Source: Phreatobacter aquaticus | GTDB taxonomy: Bacteria; Pseudomonadota; Alphaproteobacteria; Rhizobiales; Phreatobacteraceae | Assembly: GCF_005160265.1 (NCBI RefSeq) | Contig: NZ_CP039865.1 | Span: forward strand, 2,256,828 to 2,320,827 | Length of the DNA stretch: 64,000 nt | Direction: 5' to 3' | Part shown: positions 52,915 through 63,198 of the stretch, piece by piece | How positions within the stretch are numbered: position 1 is the first letter of the stretch | Layout of the letters: every line of letters begins with the position of its first letter | Made by a program: the position numbers and the translations under genes | Notes under the pieces: generated by a model | Told to the model about the DNA's origin: nothing | The model's input: the letters and a program-made list of their open reading frames with translations, nothing else | Database searches by the model: none

Positions 52915-53826
52915 TCAGATGAACAGCCGCCCCTCGGAAATCACCACGGCCCCGCCGCCGATCGTGACCATCGAGACCTGCCCCTGTGCAATGCCGATGC
53001 CGAGCTCGATCCGGCTCGGCCGGCCTATGGCAAATCCCTGCTCGATGGCGAAATCATGCCGGCCGTCGCCAAGGCGCTCGAACATGCCCAACACGCCGGC
53101 GAAGGCAGCGGCGGCTGAACCCGTCGCGGGATCCTCCGCTACTCCGAGTCCAGGTGCGAACATGCGCGCATAGAAACGGGCGCCTGGGTCGACCGTCTCC
53201 GGGCAATAGGCGAAGATTGCCGGATGGGCCTCCCCGATGGCGTTGAACGTTTCGCCAAACCAGCGGGTATCCACCCTGATCCCGTCCACCGCCGCGCGGG
53301 TCTTCACCGGCACATAGCAGAACGACACGGGTGCCCCGAATCGCGAGGGCACGTGGCTGGCAAAGCCGAGATCCCGGCTTTCCAGGCCCAATATGCCCGC
53401 GAGCTGCGCCGGGTCGGGTGTCGGACCGATCGGAGCAGGCAGTCGCGGCGCATCGAAGCTCGCCTGATAGCTGCCAGCGGCGTCACGGCTGACGCGACAG
53501 GGCACGGGTCCTGCCTTCTCGCCGAGTACGAAATGCGCCTCGGTGCCTGCCGCCAGGCCATCCATCGAAGCCAGAACGATGGCGGTCCCGACGGTCGGAT
53601 GGCCTGCAAACGGCAATTCGCCACCCGGTGTGAAGATCCGGATGTCCGCGCGATGGCCCTCGGTGGTCTCCGGCAGAACGAACACTGTCTCTGACAGGTT
53701 GAACTCGCGGGCGATCGCCAGCATGCCGGCTGTGTCGAGCCCTTCGGCATCGTGCACCACGGCAAGCGGATTGCCGGTCAGCCTCTGCTGGGTGAAGACA
53801 TCGAGCGTGTGGTAGCGACGCGACAT
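52915..53826 (-). CDS. PhzF-family isomerase/epimerase
   Basis: 303 aa. It opens YHTLDVFTQQRLTGNPLAVV and has the catalytic FNLSETVFVLP, FTPGGELPFAGHPTVGTA and DPATGSAAAAFAGVL blocks of PhzF/diaminopimelate epimerase-like fold. It starts 2 bp after the pdxY stop, forming an operon with it. The actual reaction in non-phenazine organisms is unknown. Confidence 0.9.
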   Translation of the reverse strand: MSRRYHTLDVFTQQRLTGNPLAVVHDAEGLDTAGMLAIAREFNLSETVFVLPETTEGHRADIRIFTPGGELPFAGHPTVGTAIVLASMDGLAAGTEAHFVLGEKAGPVPCRVSRDAAGSYQASFDAPRLPAPIGPTPDPAQLAGILGLESRDLGFASHVPSRFGAPVSFCYVPVKTRAAVDGIRVDTRWFGETFNAIGEAHPAIFAYCPETVDPGARFYARMFAPGLGVAEDPATGSAAAAFAGVLGMFERLGDGRHDFAIEQGFAIGRPSRIELGIGIAQGQVSMVTIGGGAVVISEGRLFI

Positions 53827-53828
53827 GG

Positions 53829-54677
53829 TCAGACGGACTCCGGCGTAAACAGGCGGCTGGGTGTCACGAACTCGTCCTGCGCCGCGACCGTCAGGATCTC
53901 GCGCGAACCAGCCTCCGCCGTCCGCTTCAGCAGGCCATAGGTGGACGATGCCGCGCGCGACAGCGCAAGCGCGACGTCGCCGGTCTCGGCCGCATGGACG
54001 AAGAACAGTGCGGCGATCGCATCGCCAGCCCCGTTGACTGAAATGCCGAGCTTCGGCGTGCGGACCCGGAACCGTCCGTTCGGCCCGGAGGCCAGCAGGT
54101 CGATCTGGTCGTCCGGCGTATCCTCGGTCATCAGGCTGGTGACCAGCACCATGGACGGTCCCGCCCTGTGCAGCAGGTCGACGGCTGCGATGGCCTCAGC
54201 AAGCGTCGAGATGGTCGATCCCGTCAGATATTCCAGTTCGAACTGGTTCGGGGTGATGACGTCGGCTGCCGGCACCGCCTGGTCACGCATGAATTCCGGA
54301 ATGCCCGGACGAACGAACACGCCGCGGCCGACATCGCCGATCACCGGATCGCAGCAATAGAGCGCCTTCGGATTCAATCCGCGCACACGGCCAACCGCGC
54401 CAAGGATCGCGGTGCCGATATCGGCCGACCCCATATAGCCCGACAGCACACCATCGCATCGGCCAAGCACGCCGCGCTCTTCAATGCCTGTGACCAGTTC
54501 CTCGATCATCGGGCCGTCATAGACCCGGCCCTTCCAGGCGCCGTAGCCGGTATGATTGGAAAACTGGACGGTATGGATCGCCCAGACCTCGTGGCCCAGC
54601 CGCTGCATCGGGAAGACCGCCGAGGCATTGCCGACATGGCCGTAGGAAACCCAGGACTGGATCGAGAGAATGTTCAT
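53829..54677 (-). CDS. pdxY: Pyridoxal kinase
   Basis: 282 aa, ribokinase fold. It phosphorylates pyridoxal to PLP in salvage. MNILSIQSWVSYGHVGNASA opens the fold, HTGYGAWKG and ITPNQFELEYLTG follow, and NGAGDAIAALFF is the catalytic GAGD site. ATG 54677 was taken because homology starts there. A 277-bp divergent gap precedes it. Confidence 0.92.
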   Translation of the reverse strand: MNILSIQSWVSYGHVGNASAVFPMQRLGHEVWAIHTVQFSNHTGYGAWKGRVYDGPMIEELVTGIEERGVLGRCDGVLSGYMGSADIGTAILGAVGRVRGLNPKALYCCDPVIGDVGRGVFVRPGIPEFMRDQAVPAADVITPNQFELEYLTGSTISTLAEAIAAVDLLHRAGPSMVLVTSLMTEDTPDDQIDLLASGPNGRFRVRTPKLGISVNGAGDAIAALFFVHAAETGDVALALSRAASSTYGLLKRTAEAGSREILTVAAQDEFVTPSRLFTPESV

Positions 54678-54954
54678 GGCTGCACTCCTAGGCTCCACGA
54701 TATCGGTCCCGTGTGACCAGTCCAATTCGCATCGCTGAACTGTGCCATCACGTCCGTGCTGGCTTCGTTCCCAGCCGTTGTCCGCCATTCATCCAAAGAC
54801 CTCGAATTCGTGGCAATCCGTCCCAAGGGCGACCATGATCGGGCTCTCTACTGTTCCCGTCGCCCGAACCCGGGCCGACACTGCCCGATGCGGCCGGTCC
54901 GGCCGACGCAAGGGTTACGACGACACACGGCCGGACATTTCGAACAGGTTCGCC

Positions 54955-55341
54955 ATGTTCCTTTCGCGCCTCCTCACTGCCGCCGCAGTTTCCGCCCTCG
55001 TGGCCGTCCCCGCCTTTGCACAGACGCAGGCCCAGCCCTCCACCACGACGCCTCAGCGTCCGGCGGTGACGGCGCCTGCCGCACCGACAACGGCGACGCG
55101 TCCGGCCGCCACCGCTCCTGCAGTGGCCCCTGCGGCTCAGGCTGCCCGTGTCAATCTGAATACGGCGACTGCGGCTCAGCTCGACGGCCTGCCGCAGATC
55201 GGCGCGGCTCGCGCTCAGGCCATCATCACCGAGCGCGGCAAGGGCCGTTTCCTCAACTGGGCTGACTTCGAACGGCGCATGACCGGCTCCGCGGTCAACC
55301 AGGCCGCCAAGGATGCCATCCGCGATCGCGTGAGTTTCTGA
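54955..55341 (+). CDS. Secreted ComEA-like helix-hairpin-helix protein
   Basis: 128 aa. Signal peptide (RLLTAAAVSALVAVPAFAQ), a Thr/Ala/Pro-rich linker of about 45 residues, then one HhH domain: VNLNTATAAQLDGLPQIGAA and RAQAIITERGKGRFLNWADF. Such domains bind DNA; in ComEA they take up DNA in the periplasm. A longer frame from 54742 has no homology. Terminator follows. Confidence 0.88.
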   Translation: MFLSRLLTAAAVSALVAVPAFAQTQAQPSTTTPQRPAVTAPAAPTTATRPAATAPAVAPAAQAARVNLNTATAAQLDGLPQIGAARAQAIITERGKGRFLNWADFERRMTGSAVNQAAKDAIRDRVSF

Positions 55342-55366
55342 TCGTCGGATAAGCGTCCTGCATCGG

Positions 55367-55392
55367 AAGGGCGGCCGAAAGGCCGCCCTTCT
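55367..55392. terminator. Bidirectional hairpin terminator
   Basis: AAGGGCGGCC pairs with GGCCGCCCTT over a GAAA tetraloop, a stable hairpin with A and T flanks, between the convergent ComEA-like and NTF2-like genes. Confidence 0.8.
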
Positions 55393-55396
55393 CGAT

Positions 55397-55858
55397 TCAG
55401 GCGCCTGAGTTTCGAAGCGGCAGGTGGCCGCGCATCAATGACGCAGCGCCCGTGTCGAAATACTCGCTCATTTCGACCACCTGGCGGTCTTGCAGCCGCA
55501 GATGGGTCAGGATTTCGAGCTCCCGCTCCTGACCGGTCGCGGAACTGCGAATGGTCACGCGCCAATGAACCGCCACCATGTCGCGGCTGGAGATGATGTC
55601 GTCGATCTCATGATGGAGATAGATGTTCTGGCCACGCATCCGGATGAGCTGCTTGCCGATATCTTCCCGGCCGATCCGCGTGCCAGACAAGGGGTTCAGC
55701 ACCGGGTTGCCGGGGATGTTCAGCCGGGCCTTGGGCGCGAAGAATTCCAGATAGGTTGCAACGTCACCCTGAAGCCGGGCCGCGACAAACTCGCGGATCG
55801 TACGGTGGAGGTCGCTGCGCTCCTCATTGTCCGAATTGAGCCATTGTGCGTCAGCCAT
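55397..55858 (-). CDS. NTF2-like/SnoaL-like protein (copy 1)
   Basis: 153 aa. ARLQGDVATYLEFFAPKARL and GTRIGREDIGKQLIRM followed by YLHHEIDDIISSRDMVAVHW fit the NTF2 fold of ketosteroid-isomerase-like proteins. It follows a paralog by 2 bp. No catalytic Asp/His set is evident. Function unknown. Confidence 0.72.
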   Translation of the reverse strand: MADAQWLNSDNEERSDLHRTIREFVAARLQGDVATYLEFFAPKARLNIPGNPVLNPLSGTRIGREDIGKQLIRMRGQNIYLHHEIDDIISSRDMVAVHWRVTIRSSATGQERELEILTHLRLQDRQVVEMSEYFDTGAASLMRGHLPLRNSGA

Positions 55859-55860
55859 GG

Positions 55861-56295
55861 TCAGATCCGCCCGACCAGAAGTCCAAGGGAAGCCGTGTCG
55901 ACGAACTGGGTCATCTTGGTGATCATGCCGTCGCGAAACTCCAAAAGATCGGCAATCTCGAACTCGCCGACATTGCCGGTCTCGCGCGATCTGATTGTCG
56001 CGTGACGACGCACGACGGCCCGTCGTTCGTCCACGATCATGTCGACCACGATCGTGTCGATATATTCGAGGATCTGGTCGCAGGCCCTGAAGGATTCCAG
56101 AATTTCGGTATGCCCGTAAAAGGGGCCGACCTTCGGGAACAGCCGCGGGTCACAGATCAGCCGGTAGGAGCATTCCGGGGCGAAAATCGTCAGGAGGTCA
56201 TCGGCTTTCCCGTCGCGCCGGGCGAGAAAGAGCCGTGCCACCCGTTCCTTGATCAATGGCAGGCCCGTGTGAACCCGCAGTATCGGTTGCGCCAT
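55861..56295 (-). CDS. NTF2-like/SnoaL-like protein (copy 2)
   Basis: 144 aa from ATG 56295; a TTG at 56313 would add six residues. LARRDGKADDLLTIFAPECSY, HTEILESFRACDQI and FEIADLLEFRDGMITKM show the same fold and order as copy 1, with low identity. Tandem duplication followed by divergence is likely, and the products may form a heterodimer. Confidence 0.72.
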   Translation of the reverse strand: MAQPILRVHTGLPLIKERVARLFLARRDGKADDLLTIFAPECSYRLICDPRLFPKVGPFYGHTEILESFRACDQILEYIDTIVVDMIVDERRAVVRRHATIRSRETGNVGEFEIADLLEFRDGMITKMTQFVDTASLGLLVGRI

Positions 56296-56491
56296 GATGT
56301 TCTTCTGCGTCAAGTGACCGGACTTACCATAGGGCAGGTAGTGTCAGATAATCCATGTAATTTCATGTGGGTGAACAGAAGCTGACGAAAGGATCAGCTG
56401 GGTCTGGAAGACAGCACGCAAGACAATAGGCGGTTTTCTACTCGGGACCGGTGTGCAAGGCGGATCGCCGCCGCGGCTTGATCCACATACG

Positions 56492-56518
56492 AAAAAGGGG
56501 TGGCCCGCGGACCACCCC
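56492..56518 (-). terminator. Rho-independent terminator of ilvC
   Basis: On the minus strand GGGGTGG and CCACCCC form a GC-rich hairpin directly followed by TTTTT (AAAAA at 56492-56496 on the plus strand), 28 bp past the ilvC stop. The class is typical and strong. Confidence 0.9.
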
Positions 56519-56546
56519 AATTCGTTGCATCCGAAAGTACGGGCGA

Positions 56547-58288
<1,742 letters not shown>

Positions 58289-58309
58289 GATGCAGAGGAG
58301 TGGGAACGG

Positions 58310-58329
58310 ACCGTACCGTACGTTACGGT
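58310..58329. promoter_or_regulatory. Palindromic operator in front of the TetR gene
   Basis: ACCGTACCGTACGTTACGGT is a 20-bp palindrome with one mismatched pair of positions around a CGTACG core. It is typical of a TetR-family autoregulatory site, and lies 22 bp before the gene, between it and pdxJ. Confidence 0.6.
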
Positions 58330-58402
58330 TCTCTAGCTCAGCGCGGCGCACCGCGCAAGCCGTCCGTCGGGTGAGCGGACGGTGCCCCGGTCGGCGATGG
58401 CG

Positions 58403-59146
58403 TCACACGGTCTCGCCGCAGGCCTTTCGATAGAGCCGCACGGTCTCCGCCATGCCGTGGATCAGCGCATCGGCGGTGAGGGCGTGGCCGATCGACACTT
58501 CCGCGATGCCGGGGACGCGGGCGATCAGGGAGGGGAGGTTGTCGAGGGTGAGATCGTGCCCGGCATTGACGCCGAGCCCGGCACGGGCCGCGGCCTCGGC
58601 AGTGGCCGCCAGCTTCTCGCGCTCGGCGTCGGCCACGTCAGGCTCGAAGGCGCCGCCATAGGGGCCGGTATAAAGCTCGATCCGGTCGGCGCCGGTGGCG
58701 CGGGCGCCCGGCACCAGCGCCGGGTCGCCGTCGAGGAAGATCGAGACGCGCATGCCGCCAAGCTTCAATCGGCCGATGACCTGGCGCAGCAAGTCTCCAT
58801 CCGTCGCCACATCCCAGCCATGGTCGGAGGTCGCCTGTGCCGGATCATCCGGAACCAGCGTCACCTGATCGGGCTTGGCCCGCTCGCACAGCTCCAGGAA
58901 ATCCTCGCTCGGATAGCCCTCGATGTTGAACTCGGCCTTGGGGAACTCGGCGCGGATCATGTCGGTGAGGTCGAACACGTCGGTGCGCCGGATATGCCGC
59001 TCGTCCGGCCGCGGATGCACGGTGATGCCGCTGGCACCCGCCTGCAACGCGATGCGCGACAGCCCGACCACGCTCGGCCAGGGGAGCGAGCGGCGGTTGC
59101 GCAATTGCGCGATGGCATTGACGTTGACGGAGAGATGCGTGGCCAT
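58403..59146 (-). CDS. pdxJ: Pyridoxine 5'-phosphate synthase
   Basis: 247 aa. It condenses 1-deoxyxylulose 5-phosphate with 3-amino-2-oxopropyl phosphate to form [49 protein letters not shown] and [14 protein letters not shown] are family blocks, ending [14 protein letters not shown] 59146 was used; the longer frame to 59221 lacks homology. It follows ilvH by 99 bp. Confidence 0.95.
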   Translation of the reverse strand: MATHLSVNVNAIAQLRNRRSLPWPSVVGLSRIALQAGASGITVHPRPDERHIRRTDVFDLTDMIRAEFPKAEFNIEGYPSEDFLELCERAKPDQVTLVPDDPAQATSDHGWDVATDGDLLRQVIGRLKLGGMRVSIFLDGDPALVPGARATGADRIELYTGPYGGAFEPDVADAEREKLAATAEAAARAGLGVNAGHDLTLDNLPSLIARVPGIAEVSIGHALTADALIHGMAETVRLYRKACGETV

Positions 59147-59245
59147 GGCGTGCCCTGAATGCGAGGTCAGACGAAGGAGGTAGACGTGGGTCGCATTTGC
59201 TTCACGCGAACCGGTGCCCACTTCGCTTGCAAATGCTCCGTCTAT

Positions 59246-59824
59246 TCAGCGTCCCTGTGCGCCATCCGGCAAGGCCGCTTCCTGCATGCCTTCCGGTCCG
59301 CGGCTCATGGCAGCGATGCCAGTGCGCGACACTTCGACCAGTCCCACCACGCCCATCAGACGGATGAAGCGCTCGACTTCCTCGGTCGTGCCGGTCAGCT
59401 CGAAGACGAAGGAATTGAGCGTCGCGTCCAGCGTGCGGGCGCCGAACGCGCCGGCAAGCCGCAGCGCCTCGACGCGGGCATCGCCCTTGCCGCGCACTTT
59501 GAGAAGGCAGAGCTCGCGCTCCAGCGCCTCGCCCTGCACCGTCAGATCGACCACGCGATGCACCGGAACCAGGCGATCAAGCTGGGTCTTGATCTGCTCG
59601 ATGATCTTTTCCGTGCCCGTCGTGACGATGGTGATGCGCGAGGTGTGCCGCTCGTGCTCGGTCTCCGAGACCGTCAGGCTCTCGATATTGTAGCCGCGGC
59701 CGGAGAACATGCCGGCGATGCGGGCGAGCACGCCCGGCTCGTTGTCGACGATGACGGCGATCGTGTGCCGGCGGGTGGCATCGACGGCGTCGGAAAGGAA
59801 ATAGGCGGACTGGGACTGGGCCAT
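59246..59824 (-). CDS. ilvH: Acetolactate synthase small (regulatory) subunit
   Basis: 192 aa. The ACT domain binds valine for feedback inhibition: RRHTIAVIVDNEPGVLARIAGMFSGRGYNIESL, and the C-terminal domain follows. ATG 59824 lies 50 bp after the large-subunit stop. A longer frame from 59878 was not used. Confidence 0.95.
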   Translation of the reverse strand: MAQSQSAYFLSDAVDATRRHTIAVIVDNEPGVLARIAGMFSGRGYNIESLTVSETEHERHTSRITIVTTGTEKIIEQIKTQLDRLVPVHRVVDLTVQGEALERELCLLKVRGKGDARVEALRLAGAFGARTLDATLNSFVFELTGTTEEVERFIRLMGVVGLVEVSRTGIAAMSRGPEGMQEAALPDGAQGR

Positions 59825-59874
59825 GGGGCTGTTCGTCTTTTCGATTGAGAGAGGAGGGGAGGGCCGGTCGGCCC

Positions 59875-61635
59875 TCACACCAGCTGCTTGCCCTTGGCGT
59901 CGATCACCGAGCCGATATCCGTGACCGCATCGCCCAGGATCATCTCGTTATGCGCCTTGCCTGACGGGATCATCGGGAAGCAGTTCTCGTCCTTGGCCAC
60001 CAGGCAGTCGAACAGAACCGGCCCCGGATAATCCAGCATCTCCTGGATCGCACCGTCGAGTTCGGCCGGGTCCGAGCAGCGGATGCCCTTGGCGTGATAG
60101 GCCTCGGCGAGCTTCACGAAATCGGGCAGCGCCTGCGAATAGCTTTCCGAATAGCGCCCGCCATGCAGCAGCTGCTGCCACTGGCGCACCATGCCCATAT
60201 ATTCGTTGTTGAGGATGAAGATCTTGATCGGCAACCGATACTGCGCCGCCGTCGACATCTCCTGCATGTTCATCAGCACGGAGGCCTCGCCCGCAACGCA
60301 GACCACCAGGTCCTTCGGATGGGCGAGCTGCACGCCCACCGCCGCCGGCAGGCCATAGCCCATCGTGCCGAGGCCGCCGGAGGTCATCCAGTGGTTCGGG
60401 TCCTCGAAGTGGAGGTACTGGGCAGCCCACATCTGGTGCTGGCCGACTTCGGTCGTGATGAAGCGCTTGCGGTGCTTGGTCAAAGCCTCCAGCCGCTCCA
60501 GCGCATATTGCGGCTTGATGATCGTGTCCGAGTTTGTGTAGGCGAGCGACTTGCGTGCGCGCCAACCCTCGATCTCGTCCCACCAGCTCTTGAACGCCGC
60601 CTTGTCCACCTGGCCGGAGACCTCCTTCCAGAGGCGCACCATGTCTTCCAGCACGTGGCCGCAATCGCCGACAATGCCGATATCCACCTTGACGTTCTTG
60701 TTGATCGAGGACGGGTCGATATCGATATGGATCTTCTTCGAGCCCGGCGAGAAGGCGTCGAGCCGCCCGGTGATCCGGTCATCGAAGCGCGCGCCGATAT
60801 TCACCATCAAGTCGCAGCCGTGCATGGCGAGGTTCGCCTCGTAGGTGCCGTGCATGCCGAGCATGCCCAGCCACTGCCTGTCGCTCGCCGGATAGGAGCC
60901 AAGCCCCATCAGGGTGGAGGTGATCGGATAGCCGGTGGCGCGCACCAGCTCGCGGAGCAGGGCCGAGGCATGCGGGCCGGCATTGATCACGCCGCCGCCG
61001 GTATAGAAGACCGGGCGCTTGGCCTTGGCGATCAGCTCCATCGCCGCCTTGATCTTGCCGAGGTCGCCCTTGATCTGCGGCCGGTAGGTCTTGTGCTGGT
61101 TGTCGCGCGGCTTCTCGTATTTGCCCGCCTTGAACTGGATGTCCTTGGGGATGTCGATGACGACGGGACCCGGCCGGCCGTTCTGCGCCACGTAGAAGGC
61201 TTCGTGCAGGATGCGCGGCAGGTCCTCGATCGATTTCACGAGGTAATTGTGCTTGGTGCAATGGCGCGTGATGCCGACCGTATCGGCCTCCTGGAACGCG
61301 TCCGAGCCGATGAGATGGGTCGGCACCTGGCCGGTGAAGCAGACGACAGGGATGGAATCCATCAAGGCGTCGGTGAGGCCGGTCACGGCATTGGTCGCGC
61401 CGGGGCCGGAGGTGACCAGCACCACGCCGACCTTGCCGGTGGAGCGCGCATAGCCCTCAGCCGCATGAACCGCGCCCTGCTCGTGGCGGACGAGGATGTG
61501 CTTGACCGAGTCCTGCTGGAAGATCGCATCATAGATCGGCAGCACGGCGCCGCCGGGATAGCCGAACAGGGTGTCGACGCCCTGGTCGATCAGGGCTTGC
61601 ACCACCATTTCGGCGCCGGTCATCTCGCGGGACAT
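59875..61635 (-). CDS. ilvI: Acetolactate synthase large (catalytic) subunit
   Basis: 586 aa TPP/FAD enzyme that makes acetolactate or acetohydroxybutyrate. GYPGGAVLPIYDAI with the catalytic Glu in VRHEQGAVHAAEGYA (N-terminal), FAD-domain TGQVPTHLIGSDAFQE, and the C-terminal GGRYSESYSQALPDFVKLAEAYH block. The TPP/Mg motif reads AGEAS where many enzymes have GDGS or GDAS, so the metal Asp is Glu. ATG 61635 with GAGGA upstream is taken; 13 more codons upstream are possible. A leader-type attenuator lies 66 bp upstream. Confidence 0.96.
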   Translation of the reverse strand: MSREMTGAEMVVQALIDQGVDTLFGYPGGAVLPIYDAIFQQDSVKHILVRHEQGAVHAAEGYARSTGKVGVVLVTSGPGATNAVTGLTDALMDSIPVVCFTGQVPTHLIGSDAFQEADTVGITRHCTKHNYLVKSIEDLPRILHEAFYVAQNGRPGPVVIDIPKDIQFKAGKYEKPRDNQHKTYRPQIKGDLGKIKAAMELIAKAKRPVFYTGGGVINAGPHASALLRELVRATGYPITSTLMGLGSYPASDRQWLGMLGMHGTYEANLAMHGCDLMVNIGARFDDRITGRLDAFSPGSKKIHIDIDPSSINKNVKVDIGIVGDCGHVLEDMVRLWKEVSGQVDKAAFKSWWDEIEGWRARKSLAYTNSDTIIKPQYALERLEALTKHRKRFITTEVGQHQMWAAQYLHFEDPNHWMTSGGLGTMGYGLPAAVGVQLAHPKDLVVCVAGEASVLMNMQEMSTAAQYRLPIKIFILNNEYMGMVRQWQQLLHGGRYSESYSQALPDFVKLAEAYHAKGIRCSDPAELDGAIQEMLDYPGPVLFDCLVAKDENCFPMIPSGKAHNEMILGDAVTDIGSVIDAKGKQLV

Positions 61636-61702
61636 GGGTCGTTCCTCAGGTCGTTCGTTGGTCTGGCTGTTCAATGCGAATGCGGGGTTCCGGGCAACAA
61701 AA

Positions 61703-61722
61703 AAGGCCCCGCGAGGGACCTT
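61703..61722 (-). terminator. Attenuator hairpin of the ilvI leader
   Basis: On the minus strand, AAGGTCCC and GGGGCCTT pair (one G-U) over a TCGC loop and are followed by six T. It sits 66 bp upstream of ilvI and 37 bp after the leader stop. This fits a transcription attenuator hairpin. Confidence 0.7.
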
Positions 61723-61758
61723 GTTTTGAGCGCCACCGATCGGCTGCCGTGTAATGTC

Positions 61759-61806
61759 TCACACGTCCGACAATGGCGCCCCGGATACAATAAGAATGAA
61801 ACGCAC
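61759..61806 (-). CDS. Probable ilv leader peptide
   Basis: A 15-codon frame with GTG start reads MRFILIVSGAPLSDV. GGAG lies about 9 bp upstream of the start. The run Ile-Leu-Ile-Val at codons 4-7 is what a branched-chain amino-acid leader needs. It precedes an intrinsic-type hairpin in front of ilvI. ilv attenuation is known in alphaproteobacteria (Caulobacter ilvBN); this sequence is a candidate. Confidence 0.6.
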   Translation of the reverse strand: MRFILIVSGAPLSDV

Positions 61807-61862
61807 GGTGTGCGGCTCCAGCTGGTTAGGGCGCGGACCATAGGGGAGGGGGAGGGAGGGTG

Positions 61863-63089
61863 TCAAGGCGGCGACCTCTTGGTAGGCGAGAGAAAATTGC
61901 TGTACTCGGACGCTATGAACTGGTTCGGTCGCCAACCCTTGATCAGTTTGTCCAAGAAGAGGCTATCGGCCGCTCCCACGGCAAGCCCTGCTGCCGTACC
62001 TAGTCCCGTTGGAAAGACGGCATCCGCAATTGCGCCTAGTCCAGTTGCGACCGCGAAGCGGACCGACTTTGTGGGCAACTTATCAGCCCATGTCTGGCTC
62101 GTAGCAGAACGATGATAGTGTTGGACTAGCCCTTCGTTCGGATTCGTGACTTGAATCCATTGTTTAAAACGGTCAGCTTTCTCTAGTAATGCAGAAAATT
62201 CACTAAATGAACGATCTCCGTTGTTTATAGATTCACGAATTAGCGGAAAATTTGGTAAAATAATATCATGAAACAAGGCAATCTCATTGTCATGAGATCT
62301 CCGACGAACAAGGAACTCCATATGTTTTTCTTGGATTATCTCGCTATAAAGGGGGGATATAACAGGTTCTGACATATAATACGCAGAAAAGAACGTGTCT
62401 GCTCTCGCGGTAACGAAATGTGACATAATGTAGGCGGGAGATAGCGTGCTGTGGCTGGGTGGTATTTTTTTGTGATAAATTTCATTTGCCAAATCAAAGT
62501 CAATATTTGTATCTATTGCGTATCCATCATTAATTTTTATTAAGTCAAAACGGAAATTGTTGTCGATAATGTAATCGGGAGTAAGGTGTCTAATTATTTT
62601 CCTTGCTATTTCATTAGAGAAATTGACATCGATTAAATCGTCCTGACATATTTTTATTATCGATTCTGGTCTGTTATCTCCAGAATATCTGTGAGGCCTC
62701 GCCTTGTCGGCAATGAGAGTTGCAATTCGTTGGGCGTCATCGCGTCCCTTAAGGGCTCTCTCAACGGTCTCAAATATAGCCTCGCGGTAGTCCCCCTTCC
62801 TCGGAGGTCTCTTGCCAGCGCCAATTGTAGCGGAGATAAATTGATGGCTCTTGGGTAGCCCTGCCGAGACAACCCCGAAAAAATTCGGGAGATAGGTTAG
62901 CTGTACATTGGGATTTTTCAGAAGTATATCAAGGTCGGGGCCGCTAAATGCGGTCGCTAGTGAGGCTATTGCCCCGCGATGCATTAGAAGATGGGTTTTC
63001 CCGTAGAAAAATAGCGTTTCAGCAATCAGGCCAATGTCAATCTGGTCTTGATCGCCGGTACCCCGGAAAATCAGAGCGCTTTCAAACAT
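61863..63089 (-). CDS. AT-rich orphan protein of unknown function
   Basis: 408 aa. Composition differs sharply from its neighbours: frequent ATT, AAT and TAT codons against the GC-rich background, so horizontal acquisition is likely. The N-terminus (ALIFRGTGDQDQIDIGLIAE, TLFFYGKTHLLMHRGAIASL) and Asn-rich middle (FRFDLIKINDGYAIDTNIDF) do not match a family I recognise. The C-terminus has a small Ala/Gly hydrophobic segment (FAVATGLGAIADAVFPTGL) and ends KLIKGWRPNQFIASEYSNFL. No catalytic motif is evident. Located next to a toxin-antitoxin pair, defence or selfish functions are possible but unsupported. Confidence 0.75.
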   Translation of the reverse strand: MFESALIFRGTGDQDQIDIGLIAETLFFYGKTHLLMHRGAIASLATAFSGPDLDILLKNPNVQLTYLPNFFGVVSAGLPKSHQFISATIGAGKRPPRKGDYREAIFETVERALKGRDDAQRIATLIADKARPHRYSGDNRPESIIKICQDDLIDVNFSNEIARKIIRHLTPDYIIDNNFRFDLIKINDGYAIDTNIDFDLANEIYHKKIPPSHSTLSPAYIMSHFVTARADTFFSAYYMSEPVISPLYSEIIQEKHMEFLVRRRSHDNEIALFHDIILPNFPLIRESINNGDRSFSEFSALLEKADRFKQWIQVTNPNEGLVQHYHRSATSQTWADKLPTKSVRFAVATGLGAIADAVFPTGLGTAAGLAVGAADSLFLDKLIKGWRPNQFIASEYSNFLSPTKRSPP

Positions 63090-63198
63090 TTGTCGCTGTC
63101 ACGCATCTGGTCATTGACTTAGAACTCACCTCAACATAGCAAAAATGATAAATATAATCTAGCCTATTAGCCAATATTCGCTTGCTCGCTTCGAGGCG

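Noticed and set aside
55397-56295. Considered the tandem NTF2-like genes as polyketide cyclases
   Set aside because: No polyketide genes nearby and no catalytic residue set; kept as fold-level call only.
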